From NCBI GenBank assembly GCA_002369135.1, contig DFEY01000003.1:580338-644337 (forward strand): 64,000 bases of DNA, given 5' to 3'. Within the stretch, counting starts at the first letter, position 1. Each line of letters begins with the position of its first letter. Below, in pieces: positions 1 to 9,410 of this stretch. The stretch is from Lachnospira sp. UBA3790 (GTDB lineage: Bacteria > Bacillota > Clostridia > Lachnospirales > Lachnospiraceae). Both the position numbers and the translations under genes were made by a program. Under the pieces are notes generated by a model. That model worked only from the letters and a program-made list of their open reading frames with translations, made no database searches and was not told the DNA's origin.

Positions 1-654
1 TGCATCATCAATCTCTATAGTATCTTTGATTTCAACTAGTTCATTCATCATATCTTCATCAATATGAAGTCTTCCAGCCGTATCAAAAATTACTGTGTTG
101 TAATTGTTCTGCTTAGCGTGTTCAATAGATGCTTTTGCTATATCAACAGGTTTGTTTTTATCTCCCATTGAGAAAAATGGAACATCCTGCTTTTCGGCAT
201 TAACCTTTAATTGTTCAATGGCCGCTGGTCTGTATATATCTAATGCCACTAATAATGGTTTTTTCCCTTGAGCTTTCAACTTTCCAGCTAGCTTAGATGC
301 TGTAGTTGTTTTACCTGCTCCCTGGAGACCCATCATCATAATGACAGATATTTCATTTCCACTTTTAAGAGAAAGTTCAGTAGTATCTGAACCCAAAAGT
401 TCAGTTAATTCTTCATTAACAATCTTAATTACCATTTGACCTGGCGTAAGTGAAGTCATTACCTCCTCGCCCAAAGACTTTTCAGTAACATCCTTAACGA
501 AGTTTTTAACCACTTTAAAATTAACATCCGCTTCTAAAAGAGCAATTTTAACTTCTTTCATTGATGCTTTAATATCATCTTCTGTAAGTTTTCCTTTGCT
601 CCTTAAGCCTTTAAATATATTTTGTAATTTGTCAGATAAACTTTCAAATGCCAA
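1..654 (-). CDS. ffh: Signal recognition particle protein Ffh (SRP54), C-terminus cut by window edge
   Basis: GTPase of the signal recognition particle; with the SRP RNA it binds signal peptides on the ribosome and docks at FtsY. About 218 codons of the N and G domains are present; the rest of G and the methionine-rich M domain lie beyond the left edge. The P-loop GLQGAGKTT, the DIYRPAA segment and DTAGRLH are all visible. The start is a TTG at 652-654, giving MAFESLSDKLQNIFKG, the usual Ffh N-terminus; the ATG slightly upstream runs into a stop. An AGAGG Shine-Dalgarno lies about 8 nt before the TTG. It follows ylxM by about 11 nt and shares its transcript. Identification is firm; the TTG start is inferred. 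Confidence 0.96.
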   Translation of the reverse strand, partial: MAFESLSDKLQNIFKGLRSKGKLTEDDIKASMKEVKIALLEADVNFKVVKNFVKDVTEKSLGEEVMTSLTPGQMVIKIVNEELTELLGSDTTELSLKSGNEISVIMMMGLQGAGKTTTASKLAGKLKAQGKKPLLVALDIYRPAAIEQLKVNAEKQDVPFFSMGDKNKPVDIAKASIEHAKQNNYNTVIFDTAGRLHIDEDMMNELVEIKDTIEIDDA

Positions 655-665
655 AATTCATACCT

Positions 666-980
666 CTAATAGTTTTCTAGAATATTTTCTGCAATCTGTT
701 TGATTTCTTCATCGTCAGTAATTTCGCAGATTTTTTCTATATCTTTCTTAGTATTGTTAAACTTTTCAATAAGTTTAAGCTTAGCTTCATACTCATTCAG
801 CGTTTTATCACATCGTTTAATAAGATCATGTACGCCTTGTTTTGATATGCCTTTTTGTTCTGCAATCTCCACCAACGACAAATCATTTAAAACATAATCT
901 TCATATATTTCTTTTTGATGATCTGTAAGCAATTCACCATAGAAATCATATAACAATGAACTTTTGTAAATGTCTTGCAT
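666..980 (-). CDS. ylxM: YlxM/p13-like helix-turn-helix protein
   Basis: A 104-residue UPF0122 protein, normally encoded just before ffh and thought to modulate SRP. The sequence has the family's sigma-70 region-4-like helix-turn-helix: a segment beginning LTDHQKEIYEDYVLNDLSLVEIAEQ, then KGISKQGVHDLIKR. An upstream in-frame start would add MVKKGGF, but those codons contain the GGGGG Shine-Dalgarno, so the ATG giving MQDIYKSS is preferred. Its promoter (1007-1035) overlaps the terminator of the preceding operon, so ylxM-ffh is a unit separate from smc-ftsY although physically adjacent. Whether it binds DNA or SRP RNA cannot be read from the sequence. Confidence 0.92.
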   Translation of the reverse strand: MQDIYKSSLLYDFYGELLTDHQKEIYEDYVLNDLSLVEIAEQKGISKQGVHDLIKRCDKTLNEYEAKLKLIEKFNNTKKDIEKICEITDDEEIKQIAENILENY

Positions 981-1006
981 AAAGCCCCCTTTTTTGACCA
1001 AGACAT

Positions 1007-1035
1007 ATATTACAACAAAAAAATAAAGGTGTCAA
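1007..1035 (-). promoter_or_regulatory. Promoter of ylxM-ffh nested in the yfhO terminator
   Basis: On the minus strand TTGACA (1030-1035), a 17-nt spacer and TAATAT (1007-1012). The -35 hexamer lies in the downstream arm of the terminator hairpin at 1026-1055 and contains the TGA stop codon of yfhO (1032-1034). The spacer includes the terminator T-tract. Confidence 0.75.
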
Positions 1036-1055
1036 GCATTTTCCCTTGACACCTT
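1026..1055 (-). terminator. Rho-independent terminator of the plsX-to-yfhO operon
   Basis: Perfect 11-bp inverted repeat (arms 1026-1036 and 1045-1055, AAGGTGTCAAG / CTTGACACCTT) with an 8-nt loop, followed on the minus strand by TTATTTTTTTG. The hairpin overlaps the last codons and stop of yfhO. Confidence 0.85.
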
Positions 1056-3914
1056 ATAAAATATAATTATTATTAGTAGAATGAGCATTCCGACTATTGT
1101 AAGCAACAGTCCAATCTTTACACCTGGAGTACAGTAAGTAAGTTCTATTTTATGTTTGCCAGCTTTTAGTATAACTCCACTGTTCATGTAGTTTACTTTC
1201 TTTAAGCGAGTTTCTTTTCCATCTACTTTTAATTTCCAACCGTCTGAATATGGGATATTCAAGCAAAGTAATTTTTCTTTGTCGAGAGAAATATCTCCCG
1301 TAATCTTATTAGTTTTAATCTTTACATTTTCTAAACTGTTCTTTCTAAGAGCATTAACCTTGTCTTCGTATCCGTCAAATGATTGCTCTACCACCTCAAT
1401 ATCATCAAAGCGGTACGTACCAGGTTGCTCAAAAGTTATTGTAACTTTGTCTCTCTCAACATCTGAGTAACACATATTGATGGCAAAATTCTTTCTATTG
1501 TTAAAGTAGGATTTGTCATCCCTGTAGTTCAACAGTAATTTATTAACTTCGCCACAACTTACATATATTCTAGAGAAATCATCTTCTGTGTAATATCTAT
1601 ACTTGTTGCTAATCAAGTTTTGTTCACCCACAGACAATGTGTCATACATATTCTTGTTAGCATCCATCTCGCTCTTCTGTGCAAATGTGAAGTTCTTGAA
1701 ATTAACAAACAAATTCTTTTTAGGCGCACAGTCTATATGTAAATCAATTTTACTCTGGCCCCTGTTAACAACTATTTGATTTTTACTAATCTTTACATAG
1801 TCCGTATCCTTTGTCTCAACCGTATACTTAAGTTTTTTATCAGTTGATTTAAACTCATTTGATCTAGCAAGATTATCTTCTTTTTCTACAATAGCAGATT
1901 CAAGCATTAACTCTTCTTTTTTAATACCGTCAAACTTGCTTGCCTGTTTTTCTGTCACTGTATTATCATATGTATATCCAAGCGGCATAGCATATTGATT
2001 TTCGTAAATATTATAATCTGCAGAGTTTTGAACCCTAGTTTTTTTATTTACTTTCTTATTTCTAAGCATGTTTGGTGCATACTTAAAATAAGTATCGATC
2101 AATTTATAACCGTATGGTACTTTTGCTAATTCACCCTCTTCTGCTACAAAGTACTTAACAGATGATAATGATGAAAGAATTGTTCTCTGGTCATTACCAT
2201 AATAATAGAACAAACCATACTCTTTATTATCAATTTCTCTTAGATAATTTTGAATATTTATATTACCGAGACTCCAATAATAACCAATTCCGTTTCTATT
2301 AAATATAGTAGATGTATTACTAGCGTTATCCAATTTGAAGTATCTGTTGCTTATATCAGAATAAATTGAGTTCTTTAAAACAACATTCACTTTCATATTC
2401 ATATCTTTGTTATTTAAGTACTCATCATCCGTGGATGAAAAACGATAAAATGATTTGTCTTCAACATGGTTTTTAATATCGTTAGAGATAGTACTTTCAT
2501 ACGAAGGATAAACTTCGCCCATTGCAATAAATTCAGAAACATAGTTTCCTTCTGTAACGCTAAATATATAAAATGCATTAAGCGCTATTCCAGCTATAAC
2601 AAATACAAATATTATTCTTATCTTATACTTAAACCATTTTGTTTTATGATTGTTAATAAAACTTAACAAGAATAACATTACAGAGAATAATAAGATTTGG
2701 AAAATCACACTTTCCTTTCTTGTGTTTCTCATAACCAAAACTAAAACAAAATAGATCATTAAAAATACAGTTAGTTTTTTATGAGTAAATACCCTTATCG
2801 AAATTATCTCTTTCCAATAATATGCAACAGTGTATGCACAAAGGAACACATATGCCCATATCCACCTGTTACATGCATATGACATTCCATTCATAAATGA
2901 ACCTAAGAAAGGTACTAGCATTACAATCAGTGAAATAACAAATAGAATTATCTTTTGTACATCGCGTTTATGGAATGCATAGTAAGCACCTACCAAAGCA
3001 ATTGGAGATACACCAATATAATTCCAATGTCCACTACTGTCATTTGAAATCATTCCTGATAATAATTTTTGGTAATACTTAAACTCATAAACTATTGGAA
3101 CTATTCCACCTTCTATAGTTCTAGAATCTTGTATGAATATTAGAACGGTTGGAATAAATAAAACACATGCTATTGAAACACCAACCAAAGAAAAACCGAG
3201 CAGTTTCAAAAGTGTTGTGAATATTTTTGGTTTTTCATCTTTGTATAAATATATAACTCTTACTAATGCGTAAACAGCTGTAATAATCGCAACCATATAG
3301 AAAAAGTAAAAGTTACTTATTACACAAATCGCGATTGATACAATAAATAAATATGGTTTTTTACCTTTAAGAATCTTTTCTAATCCAGCCAAAACTAATG
3401 GCAAGAAAATCATAGGCAATATAAAGAACGGATGTCTCACACCTGAGTGAATAGCATAAACACAAAATACATAAATGATAGCGCCTATCACTCTACCGTT
3501 TCCTCTAACTCCTCTTTCTCTTGTGTAGTACATAAAGAAAACACCAGCTAGATACATGCGAACCAAAATCAAGAACGCATAAAGGAATTCTGTAAATCTA
3601 GTAGGAACCGCTACCGACAAAAGGTTTAGAGGATCTCCTATAACATAATAATTAAAGGTAGTTAAAACATCGCCACCATATCCAATAGTAAAGTTCCACA
3701 TAGGGAACGTAAATGTATGCTCGATAAAAATGCTTCTAACAATTTGTCTTAGCCACTGACCATAATATGAAAGAGCAATCACATGCTGATCATATCCATC
3801 CACGTGCCAAACAAACGACTTACAATTGATAATAAAATATATGTAAGTAAGCAAAGCTGTTAAAGCAAACACAAGTGTATATTTAATTTTGTTGTTTTTA
3901 ATTCTTAAACTCAT
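1032..3914 (-). CDS. YfhO-family polytopic membrane protein (putative GT-C glycosyltransferase)
   Basis: A 960-residue protein with an N-terminal transmembrane helix, more than ten further hydrophobic segments over roughly the first 450 residues, a long hydrophilic, probably extracytoplasmic region (about 460-930) and a final C-terminal helix. This layout, and the motif YGGDVLTTFNYYVIGDPLN after the first helix, match Bacterial membrane protein YfhO (PF09586). Characterised relatives transfer sugars from undecaprenyl-phosphate donors to teichoic acids or other surface polymers; the substrate here is unknown. Start ATG overlaps the ftsY stop by 4 nt (ATGA), so translation is probably coupled. 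Its stop codon lies inside the operon terminator. A yfhO gene between ftsY and ylxM-ffh is not the usual order. Confidence 0.85.
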   Translation of the reverse strand: MSLRIKNNKIKYTLVFALTALLTYIYFIINCKSFVWHVDGYDQHVIALSYYGQWLRQIVRSIFIEHTFTFPMWNFTIGYGGDVLTTFNYYVIGDPLNLLSVAVPTRFTEFLYAFLILVRMYLAGVFFMYYTRERGVRGNGRVIGAIIYVFCVYAIHSGVRHPFFILPMIFLPLVLAGLEKILKGKKPYLFIVSIAICVISNFYFFYMVAIITAVYALVRVIYLYKDEKPKIFTTLLKLLGFSLVGVSIACVLFIPTVLIFIQDSRTIEGGIVPIVYEFKYYQKLLSGMISNDSSGHWNYIGVSPIALVGAYYAFHKRDVQKIILFVISLIVMLVPFLGSFMNGMSYACNRWIWAYVFLCAYTVAYYWKEIISIRVFTHKKLTVFLMIYFVLVLVMRNTRKESVIFQILLFSVMLFLLSFINNHKTKWFKYKIRIIFVFVIAGIALNAFYIFSVTEGNYVSEFIAMGEVYPSYESTISNDIKNHVEDKSFYRFSSTDDEYLNNKDMNMKVNVVLKNSIYSDISNRYFKLDNASNTSTIFNRNGIGYYWSLGNINIQNYLREIDNKEYGLFYYYGNDQRTILSSLSSVKYFVAEEGELAKVPYGYKLIDTYFKYAPNMLRNKKVNKKTRVQNSADYNIYENQYAMPLGYTYDNTVTEKQASKFDGIKKEELMLESAIVEKEDNLARSNEFKSTDKKLKYTVETKDTDYVKISKNQIVVNRGQSKIDLHIDCAPKKNLFVNFKNFTFAQKSEMDANKNMYDTLSVGEQNLISNKYRYYTEDDFSRIYVSCGEVNKLLLNYRDDKSYFNNRKNFAINMCYSDVERDKVTITFEQPGTYRFDDIEVVEQSFDGYEDKVNALRKNSLENVKIKTNKITGDISLDKEKLLCLNIPYSDGWKLKVDGKETRLKKVNYMNSGVILKAGKHKIELTYCTPGVKIGLLLTIVGMLILLIIIIFYKVSRENA

Positions 3915-4828
3915 TCTACAAATAATGCCTCAACAAATTCTTCTGAATCAAATTTTTGTAAATCTTCAATAGATTCACCAATTCCAATATATTTAACAGG
4001 AATACCTAATTCCGATTGGATAGGCACTGCAATTCCACCTTTAGCTGTTCCATCCATCTTTGTGAGAATTACTCCTGTAATATCTGCACATTCTTTAAAC
4101 TCTCTAGCCTGCGCCAAAGCATTTTGACCTGTTGTCGAATCCAACACGATAAAGTTCTCTCTTCTAACTCCTGGCATTTCCTTATCAATAATCTTATCAA
4201 GTTTTGCCAACTCATTCATTAGATTCTTTTTATTGTGAAGCCTTCCTGCCGTATCACAAATAATAATATCCGAGTTTTTATTTTTTGCAGATGCTATTGC
4301 GTCAAATAAAACTGAACCCGGATCTTGTCCTTCATTGCCTGATACTATATCCACCTTAGCTCTGTTAGCCCATTCTTCCAACTGCTCTTTAGCAGCCGCT
4401 CTAAATGTATCACATGCTGCAAGCATAACATTTTTACCTTCATTCTTGAACTGGCAAGCTAATTTTCCAATAGATGTAGTTTTACCAACACCATTCACAC
4501 CTATAACTAAAACAATTGATTTTTCATTTTCAAAGTCGTACGCATTTTCTCCTAAATCCATTTGTTCAGTTAAGTTTTCTTTTAAAAGATCTTTGCATTC
4601 AATTGGATCTTTAATGCCCTTTTCTTTTACCTCATCTTTTAGAGAATCAATTATTTCTTCTGTTGTCATTACGCCAATATCGCTCATGATAAGCATCTCT
4701 TCTAGTTCTTCGTAGAAGTCGTCATCAATACTTGAAAAGGCATTAAATATACTATTAAAACCAGAACTAATACTAGTCCTGGTTTTTGATAGTCCATTTA
4801 CTAATTTGTCAAAAAACTTTCCTGCCAT
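3911..4828 (-). CDS. ftsY: Signal recognition particle receptor FtsY
   Basis: SRP receptor GTPase that pairs with Ffh at the membrane and hands ribosomes to SecYEG. At 305 residues it has only a short N-terminal extension (an amphipathic segment, MAGKFFDKLVNGLSK) before the N and G domains, unlike the long acidic domain of E. coli FtsY. The P-loop GVNGVGKTTSIGKLA, the DTFRAAAKEQL motif, DTAGRLHNKKNLM and the TKMDGTAKGG guanine-specificity loop are all intact. It lies 9 nt after smc and overlaps yfhO. The rnc-smc-ftsY order is widely conserved in Firmicutes. Confidence 0.98.
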   Translation of the reverse strand: MAGKFFDKLVNGLSKTRTSISSGFNSIFNAFSSIDDDFYEELEEMLIMSDIGVMTTEEIIDSLKDEVKEKGIKDPIECKDLLKENLTEQMDLGENAYDFENEKSIVLVIGVNGVGKTTSIGKLACQFKNEGKNVMLAACDTFRAAAKEQLEEWANRAKVDIVSGNEGQDPGSVLFDAIASAKNKNSDIIICDTAGRLHNKKNLMNELAKLDKIIDKEMPGVRRENFIVLDSTTGQNALAQAREFKECADITGVILTKMDGTAKGGIAVPIQSELGIPVKYIGIGESIEDLQKFDSEEFVEALFVE

Positions 4829-4837
4829 GTTTTCACC

Positions 4838-7800
4838 TTATTTTTTATCTAATGGATTGTCCTCAAATGTACTCTCAAGTAAGTCAACTGAAACAAGCGT
4901 TGAAATACCCTTCTCCTGCATTGTAATACCATATAGTCTATCAGCCGAGTTCATTGTACCACGTCTGTGAGTAATAACGATAAACTGTGTGTTTTCTGTT
5001 AGTTTGTGTAAGTAATCCGCAAATCTAATAACGTTTGTACCATCAAGCGCTGCCTCAATCTCGTCAAGCAAACAGAATGGAGATGGTTTCAAGTTCTGAA
5101 TCGCAAACATCAAACTGATAGCTGTAAGTGCTTTCTCACCACCTGATAGTTGCATCATATTCTGTAGTTTCTTTCCTGGTGGCTGCGAAATAATATCAAT
5201 ACCTGCGTCCAAAATATCATCAGCTTCAGTAAGTTCAATTGTTCCCTTACCACCACCAAACAATTCTTTGAACACATTATCAAACTCAACTTTGATTTCA
5301 GCGAATTTCTCTTTAAACTGCTTACGCATTCCAACTTCTAACTCATCGATAATCTTAAGCAAGTTTTCTTTAGCTTCCATCAAATCATCGTGCTGAGCTT
5401 TCATAAATGTGTAACGCTCATTCACTTCTTTATATTCCTCGATAGCGTTAATATTAACGTCACCAAGGCTTCTCATCTCACGTCTGATCTCTGTAATAGC
5501 ATTTTTAATATCCGCCTTCGCCAAAGGTTCCTCTGGTTTAAGTTCTAGTGCATTTCTGTATGTGAGTTCGTATTCTTCCCACATATATGCTTCTTTATTT
5601 GCAGTCTTTTCTTCCAAAGATTCTTTCTGTGAAGTTAGACGATATATTTCTTTGTCGAGGTCAGTAATCTTTTCACTTAACTGTTCTCTCTTCTCAAAGA
5701 ATTCTTTATGCTCTTTATTCTGTTGTTCTTTCTTAGCCTTAGCTTCTTCAATATCTTTTTCTAACTGAACAATAGATTCTTTTGAGGTTTCAATTTCTTT
5801 CTGGCAATTTTCTATCGCTTCATTTCTAGCAGAAATTTCATCAATATTTTCTTTAGAGTTTGCTTCTATACCCTGTAACTCCTGCGTCAAAGACTCAATA
5901 GCATTTACAGATACATCAATCTTCTCAGAAATAAACTGATGCTTAGTCTTAATGTTAGCAATCTCAATATTAACTTCTTCTATGGCAGTGTTCTTCTCAT
6001 CTAGTTCTTTGCGCATAGTTTCAAGTTTTTCATTCTTTTCATTAACGCCTTTTTCTAGCTCACTGCTCTTGTCAGATTGACCAGACAAACTGCTCTTAAG
6101 TTCTGAACTGTTTTTGTTAATGTCATTAATCTCGTTAGCAATCTCTTCGTTTTCTTTGTTAACATCTGCAAACTCAAGAACAAGATTTTCTTTCTCCTCA
6201 TTTGCAGTTTTAAGATTAATCTCACAAGTATTTTTAAGAATAGTCTGTTCTTGAAGACCTTTGTTAACCTTGGCAAGTTCTTCATTTAGAACACTAATCT
6301 CACTGTTATTCTTAATGATATCTTTATCAAGTTGAACTTTCTCTTCTGATAGTTCTTTAATCTTAGCTTCTAACTCTTCAATCTCTCTACGTCTTCCAAG
6401 CAAGTTTGAAGCATTCTTAAATGTACCACCTGCAATAGATCCACCAACATTTAGATACTCACCTTCTAAAGTAACCATGCGAACTTTGTATTTATATTTT
6501 CTCGCAATTGAAATGGCATGATCAACAGTATCAACCACCATTACTCTACCAAGCAAGTATTTTGAAACTCCGTCATACTTAGAATCAACATTAACCAAAT
6601 CGCTTGCAAGTCCTAGTACACCAGTCTCCTGCAAAGCATCAGGAGTGTTGAAGTTAGTCTTTCCACTCATACTGCTTAGTGGTAAGAATGTAGCACGACC
6701 AAGTTTGTTCTTCTTTAAATACTCGATAGTCTCTTTGGCTGTTGTTTCAGAATCAGTAACGATATTCTGAACATTTCCACCAAGAGCTGTCTCAATAGCC
6801 GTCTCAAACTTTTTATCTACTTTGATAATATCAGCAACAACACCTACGATACCTTGTTTAGTATCTTTAAGTTCCATTACCTTCTTAACACTGTTTCCAT
6901 ATCCTTCATAGCGCTCAGTAATGTTTTTAAGAGCCTCTAAATTAGAAATTGATTTTGTATATGCTTGCTGATTATTTTCTAACTTCTTAGATAAGTTTTG
7001 TTTTTTAACTTTTAGATCAGCCAACTGATTACTGTAATCATCTAGAGTTTCTTTGAAGCTCTCGATTTCTTTGTTGATGTCTTCCAAATCCTGTGTTAAC
7101 TGATTAATTACATTTTCCTTGCTAGACTTTTTGCTTTCAAAATCTACCAACTTCTGATTGATCTGAGACTTTCTAATATTAATCTGCTCAAGCATAGCAT
7201 CAAATCTCTCAATCTTTGACTCGATTGATGACTTAGTGCTAAGGATTTCAATAATCTCTTCTTTGTCGCGCTCAATCTCAGACTCTAGAGCTTTAATATC
7301 CCAAGTAAGTTTACTAATTACTTCGTTCTCTTTAGTCTGTTTTTCTATAGCCTGGTTTAGAAGAATCTCATTTTCACTCTTCTCTTTTTCTCTATCAGCC
7401 AACTCTTTATTTCTAGAATCAATCTCGCCTTTTACAGAATCAATTCTAGAATTAATAAATGACTCGTTACTCTTTGCAGAATTAATCTGCTCCTTAATAA
7501 CGTTTATTTGACCTTCCAACTTCTCAATATTTAGAGTAGTCTCGTTCAAAGTAAACTGCTTAGTCTCAATAGTCTCATTTAATTCTTCCAAGAGTTCTTC
7601 TAACTTTTTATAGTCAGTCTTAATCTGTTCAAACTCTTCGTTAGCATTATTCATATCGTTAGATGCGATATCTAACTTTTCATTTATATCAGATGTCTTT
7701 GTCTTGATTTCATCCATTTCAATCAAGAACATATTTACATCGTTAGTCTTTAAATCATCTTTTAATTCAAGATAACGCTTCGCTTTCTCACACTGTTTCT

Positions 7801-8416
7801 CTAGCGGTCCAACCTGGCGCTCTAGCTCAGTTAAAATATCAGTAACACGAACTAAGTGTTGGTTTTGATCGTTAAGCTTTTTGATAGCTTCATTTTTTCT
7901 TCTCTTAAACTTAACAATACCAGCAGCCTCGTCAAAAAGTTCACGTCTATCTTCTGGCTTACTACTTAGAATCTTATCAATTTGTCCCTGTCCAATGATT
8001 GAATAACCTTCTTTACCAATACCAGTGTCATAGAACATTTCGTGTACATCACGAAGACGAACTTGAGTTCCATTAATCATGTACTCACTTTCGCCAGATC
8101 TAAATAGACGACGAGAAACTGTCACCTCGTTGTAGTCTACATTTAATTTGTGGTCTGAGTTATCGAATGTAATAGACACAAATGCGTAACCCATTGGTTT
8201 TCTGTTTTCTGTACCAGAAAAGATAACATCTTCCATCTTTGAAGAACGAAGCTGTTTTGTTTTCTGTTCACCCAAAACCCATCTTACGGCATCGGCCACA
8301 TTACTTTTACCTGATCCATTAGGACCAACGATACCCGTAATTCCGTTATGAAATTCAAAATTGATTTTGTTAGCAAATGATTTAAAACCATGAATTTCAA
8401 TGCTCTTTAAATACAT
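4838..8416 (-). CDS. smc: Chromosome segregation protein SMC
   Basis: Full-length 1192-residue SMC ATPase, the core of the bacterial condensin with ScpA and ScpB, both encoded at 32445-33772 in this window. Domains in order: N-terminal head with Walker A (GPNGSGKSNVADAVRW, near residue 32), first coiled coil (about 170-500), hinge (about 515-680, with GGSIAGGTF near its end), second coiled coil (about 680-1020), and C-terminal head with the ABC signature LSGGEKALTAISLMF and Walker B FCLLDEIEAALD. ATG preceded by GAGG. It follows rnc by 28 nt. Confidence 0.98.
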   Translation of the reverse strand: MYLKSIEIHGFKSFANKINFEFHNGITGIVGPNGSGKSNVADAVRWVLGEQKTKQLRSSKMEDVIFSGTENRKPMGYAFVSITFDNSDHKLNVDYNEVTVSRRLFRSGESEYMINGTQVRLRDVHEMFYDTGIGKEGYSIIGQGQIDKILSSKPEDRRELFDEAAGIVKFKRRKNEAIKKLNDQNQHLVRVTDILTELERQVGPLEKQCEKAKRYLELKDDLKTNDVNMFLIEMDEIKTKTSDINEKLDIASNDMNNANEEFEQIKTDYKKLEELLEELNETIETKQFTLNETTLNIEKLEGQINVIKEQINSAKSNESFINSRIDSVKGEIDSRNKELADREKEKSENEILLNQAIEKQTKENEVISKLTWDIKALESEIERDKEEIIEILSTKSSIESKIERFDAMLEQINIRKSQINQKLVDFESKKSSKENVINQLTQDLEDINKEIESFKETLDDYSNQLADLKVKKQNLSKKLENNQQAYTKSISNLEALKNITERYEGYGNSVKKVMELKDTKQGIVGVVADIIKVDKKFETAIETALGGNVQNIVTDSETTAKETIEYLKKNKLGRATFLPLSSMSGKTNFNTPDALQETGVLGLASDLVNVDSKYDGVSKYLLGRVMVVDTVDHAISIARKYKYKVRMVTLEGEYLNVGGSIAGGTFKNASNLLGRRREIEELEAKIKELSEEKVQLDKDIIKNNSEISVLNEELAKVNKGLQEQTILKNTCEINLKTANEEKENLVLEFADVNKENEEIANEINDINKNSSELKSSLSGQSDKSSELEKGVNEKNEKLETMRKELDEKNTAIEEVNIEIANIKTKHQFISEKIDVSVNAIESLTQELQGIEANSKENIDEISARNEAIENCQKEIETSKESIVQLEKDIEEAKAKKEQQNKEHKEFFEKREQLSEKITDLDKEIYRLTSQKESLEEKTANKEAYMWEEYELTYRNALELKPEEPLAKADIKNAITEIRREMRSLGDVNINAIEEYKEVNERYTFMKAQHDDLMEAKENLLKIIDELEVGMRKQFKEKFAEIKVEFDNVFKELFGGGKGTIELTEADDILDAGIDIISQPPGKKLQNMMQLSGGEKALTAISLMFAIQNLKPSPFCLLDEIEAALDGTNVIRFADYLHKLTENTQFIVITHRRGTMNSADRLYGITMQEKGISTLVSVDLLESTFEDNPLDKK

Positions 8417-8444
8417 ACTTTCCTCGCTTAAATGTTTATATTAA

Positions 8445-9128
8445 TTACTTGTTAATCTTGTTTAGCGCATCCACAGCAGCATTTTGCTCTGCGTGCTTTT
8501 TAGTCTGTCCAGTACCACTTCCAATCACTTCGTCATTCAACTTAACTACCGCGCCAAAGACTTTGTTGTGGTCTGGTCCACTTTCCTTAACTATTTCGTA
8601 ATGGAGACTTCCTAGATTTGTGGCATCTACCATTTCTTGCAACGTAGTTTTACTGTCATAAAACTTTTGCTTATGTTCAATATCGTTTAACACAAACGAA
8701 CAAATAAACTTTGTGGCTTCATCCATTCCGCCATCCAAATAAATAGCACCAATCAATGCTTCAAAGGCATCAGACACTATAGAGTCTCTATTTCGTCCTC
8801 CAGTGTTTTCTTCACCTTTGCCTAAGAATATAAAATCTTGAAGATCAATCTCTCTAGCATCGATAGCAAGCGCAGGCTCACACACCAAACTCGCACGAAG
8901 TTTTGTCATCTCACCCTCGCTCATCTGCTTATAGTTCTTAAACAAAAAATCACTTGTTACAAGTTCTAAAACTGCATCACCTAAGTACTCTAATCTCTCA
9001 TTGTTTACATCACCAGTTTCTGGCGCATTCACAATATAAGACTTATGTGTAAGCGCTGTAACTAATAGTTTTTCATCTTTAAAACTATACTCAATACTGT
9101 TTTGTAAATCATCAATATTTGTATTCAT
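8445..9128 (-). CDS. rnc: Ribonuclease III
   Basis: Double-strand-specific endoribonuclease for rRNA maturation and mRNA turnover; 227 residues, a normal length. The N-terminal RNase III domain carries the signature ERLEYLGDAVLEL (metal-binding E and D) and a second acidic cluster around DAFEALIGAIYLD. The C-terminal double-stranded-RNA-binding domain spans about 155-225 (TTLQEMVDATN through KKHAEQNAAVDALN). The Shine-Dalgarno is weak (GGA before TTAAT-ATG). A strong hairpin with no T-tract (9146-9172) lies just upstream, between acpP and rnc. Confidence 0.97.
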   Translation of the reverse strand: MNTNIDDLQNSIEYSFKDEKLLVTALTHKSYIVNAPETGDVNNERLEYLGDAVLELVTSDFLFKNYKQMSEGEMTKLRASLVCEPALAIDAREIDLQDFIFLGKGEENTGGRNRDSIVSDAFEALIGAIYLDGGMDEATKFICSFVLNDIEHKQKFYDSKTTLQEMVDATNLGSLHYEIVKESGPDHNKVFGAVVKLNDEVIGSGTGQTKKHAEQNAAVDALNKINK

Positions 9129-9145
9129 ATTAATCCATTACATAG

Positions 9146-9172
9146 ATTTAAGCCCTGAGTTAGGGCTTAAAT
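9146..9172 (-). other. Stem-loop in the acpP-rnc intergenic leader
   Basis: Perfect inverted repeat of 11 bp (arms 9146-9156 and 9162-9172, ATTTAAGCCCT / AGGGCTTAAAT around GAGTT), ending about 18 nt before the rnc start on the minus strand. No run of T follows, so it is not a typical terminator. An RNA-processing or attenuation element is possible; function inferred only. Confidence 0.55.
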
Positions 9173-9182
9173 ATTTTATAAA

Positions 9183-9410
9183 TTATAGTGCTTTCTTAAT
9201 CTCATCGTAAGCATCTTTTACAGTTGCTATGTCTTTTACATCTTCTACAGGAACTTTGATTCCAAACTCATCTTCTACACTCATTACAATTTCTAAAAAG
9301 TCTAGGGAGTCCGCTCCCAAGTCCTCAACAAATCTGCTGTCCGCTGTAATGGTTGATGCATCAATATCCAAAACTTCAGCTATTACACTAATCAATTTTT
9401 CTAATTCCAT
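9183..9410 (-). CDS. acpP: Acyl carrier protein
   Basis: 75-residue acidic acyl carrier protein that shuttles growing fatty acyl chains. The phosphopantetheine attachment Ser lies in the canonical GADSLDFLEIVMSVEDEF segment (Ser near residue 36). The start ATG overlaps the plsX stop by one base (TAATG), indicating coupled translation. PlsX uses acyl-ACP as substrate, so the pairing is functional. The usual fab genes are not present between plsX and rnc. Confidence 0.97.
   Translation of the reverse strand: MELEKLISVIAEVLDIDASTITADSRFVEDLGADSLDFLEIVMSVEDEFGIKVPVEDVKDIATVKDAYDEIKKAL

Noticed and set aside
6055..6285. 76-residue minus-strand frame within smc
   Set aside because: Out-of-frame shadow in the coiled-coil region of smc.
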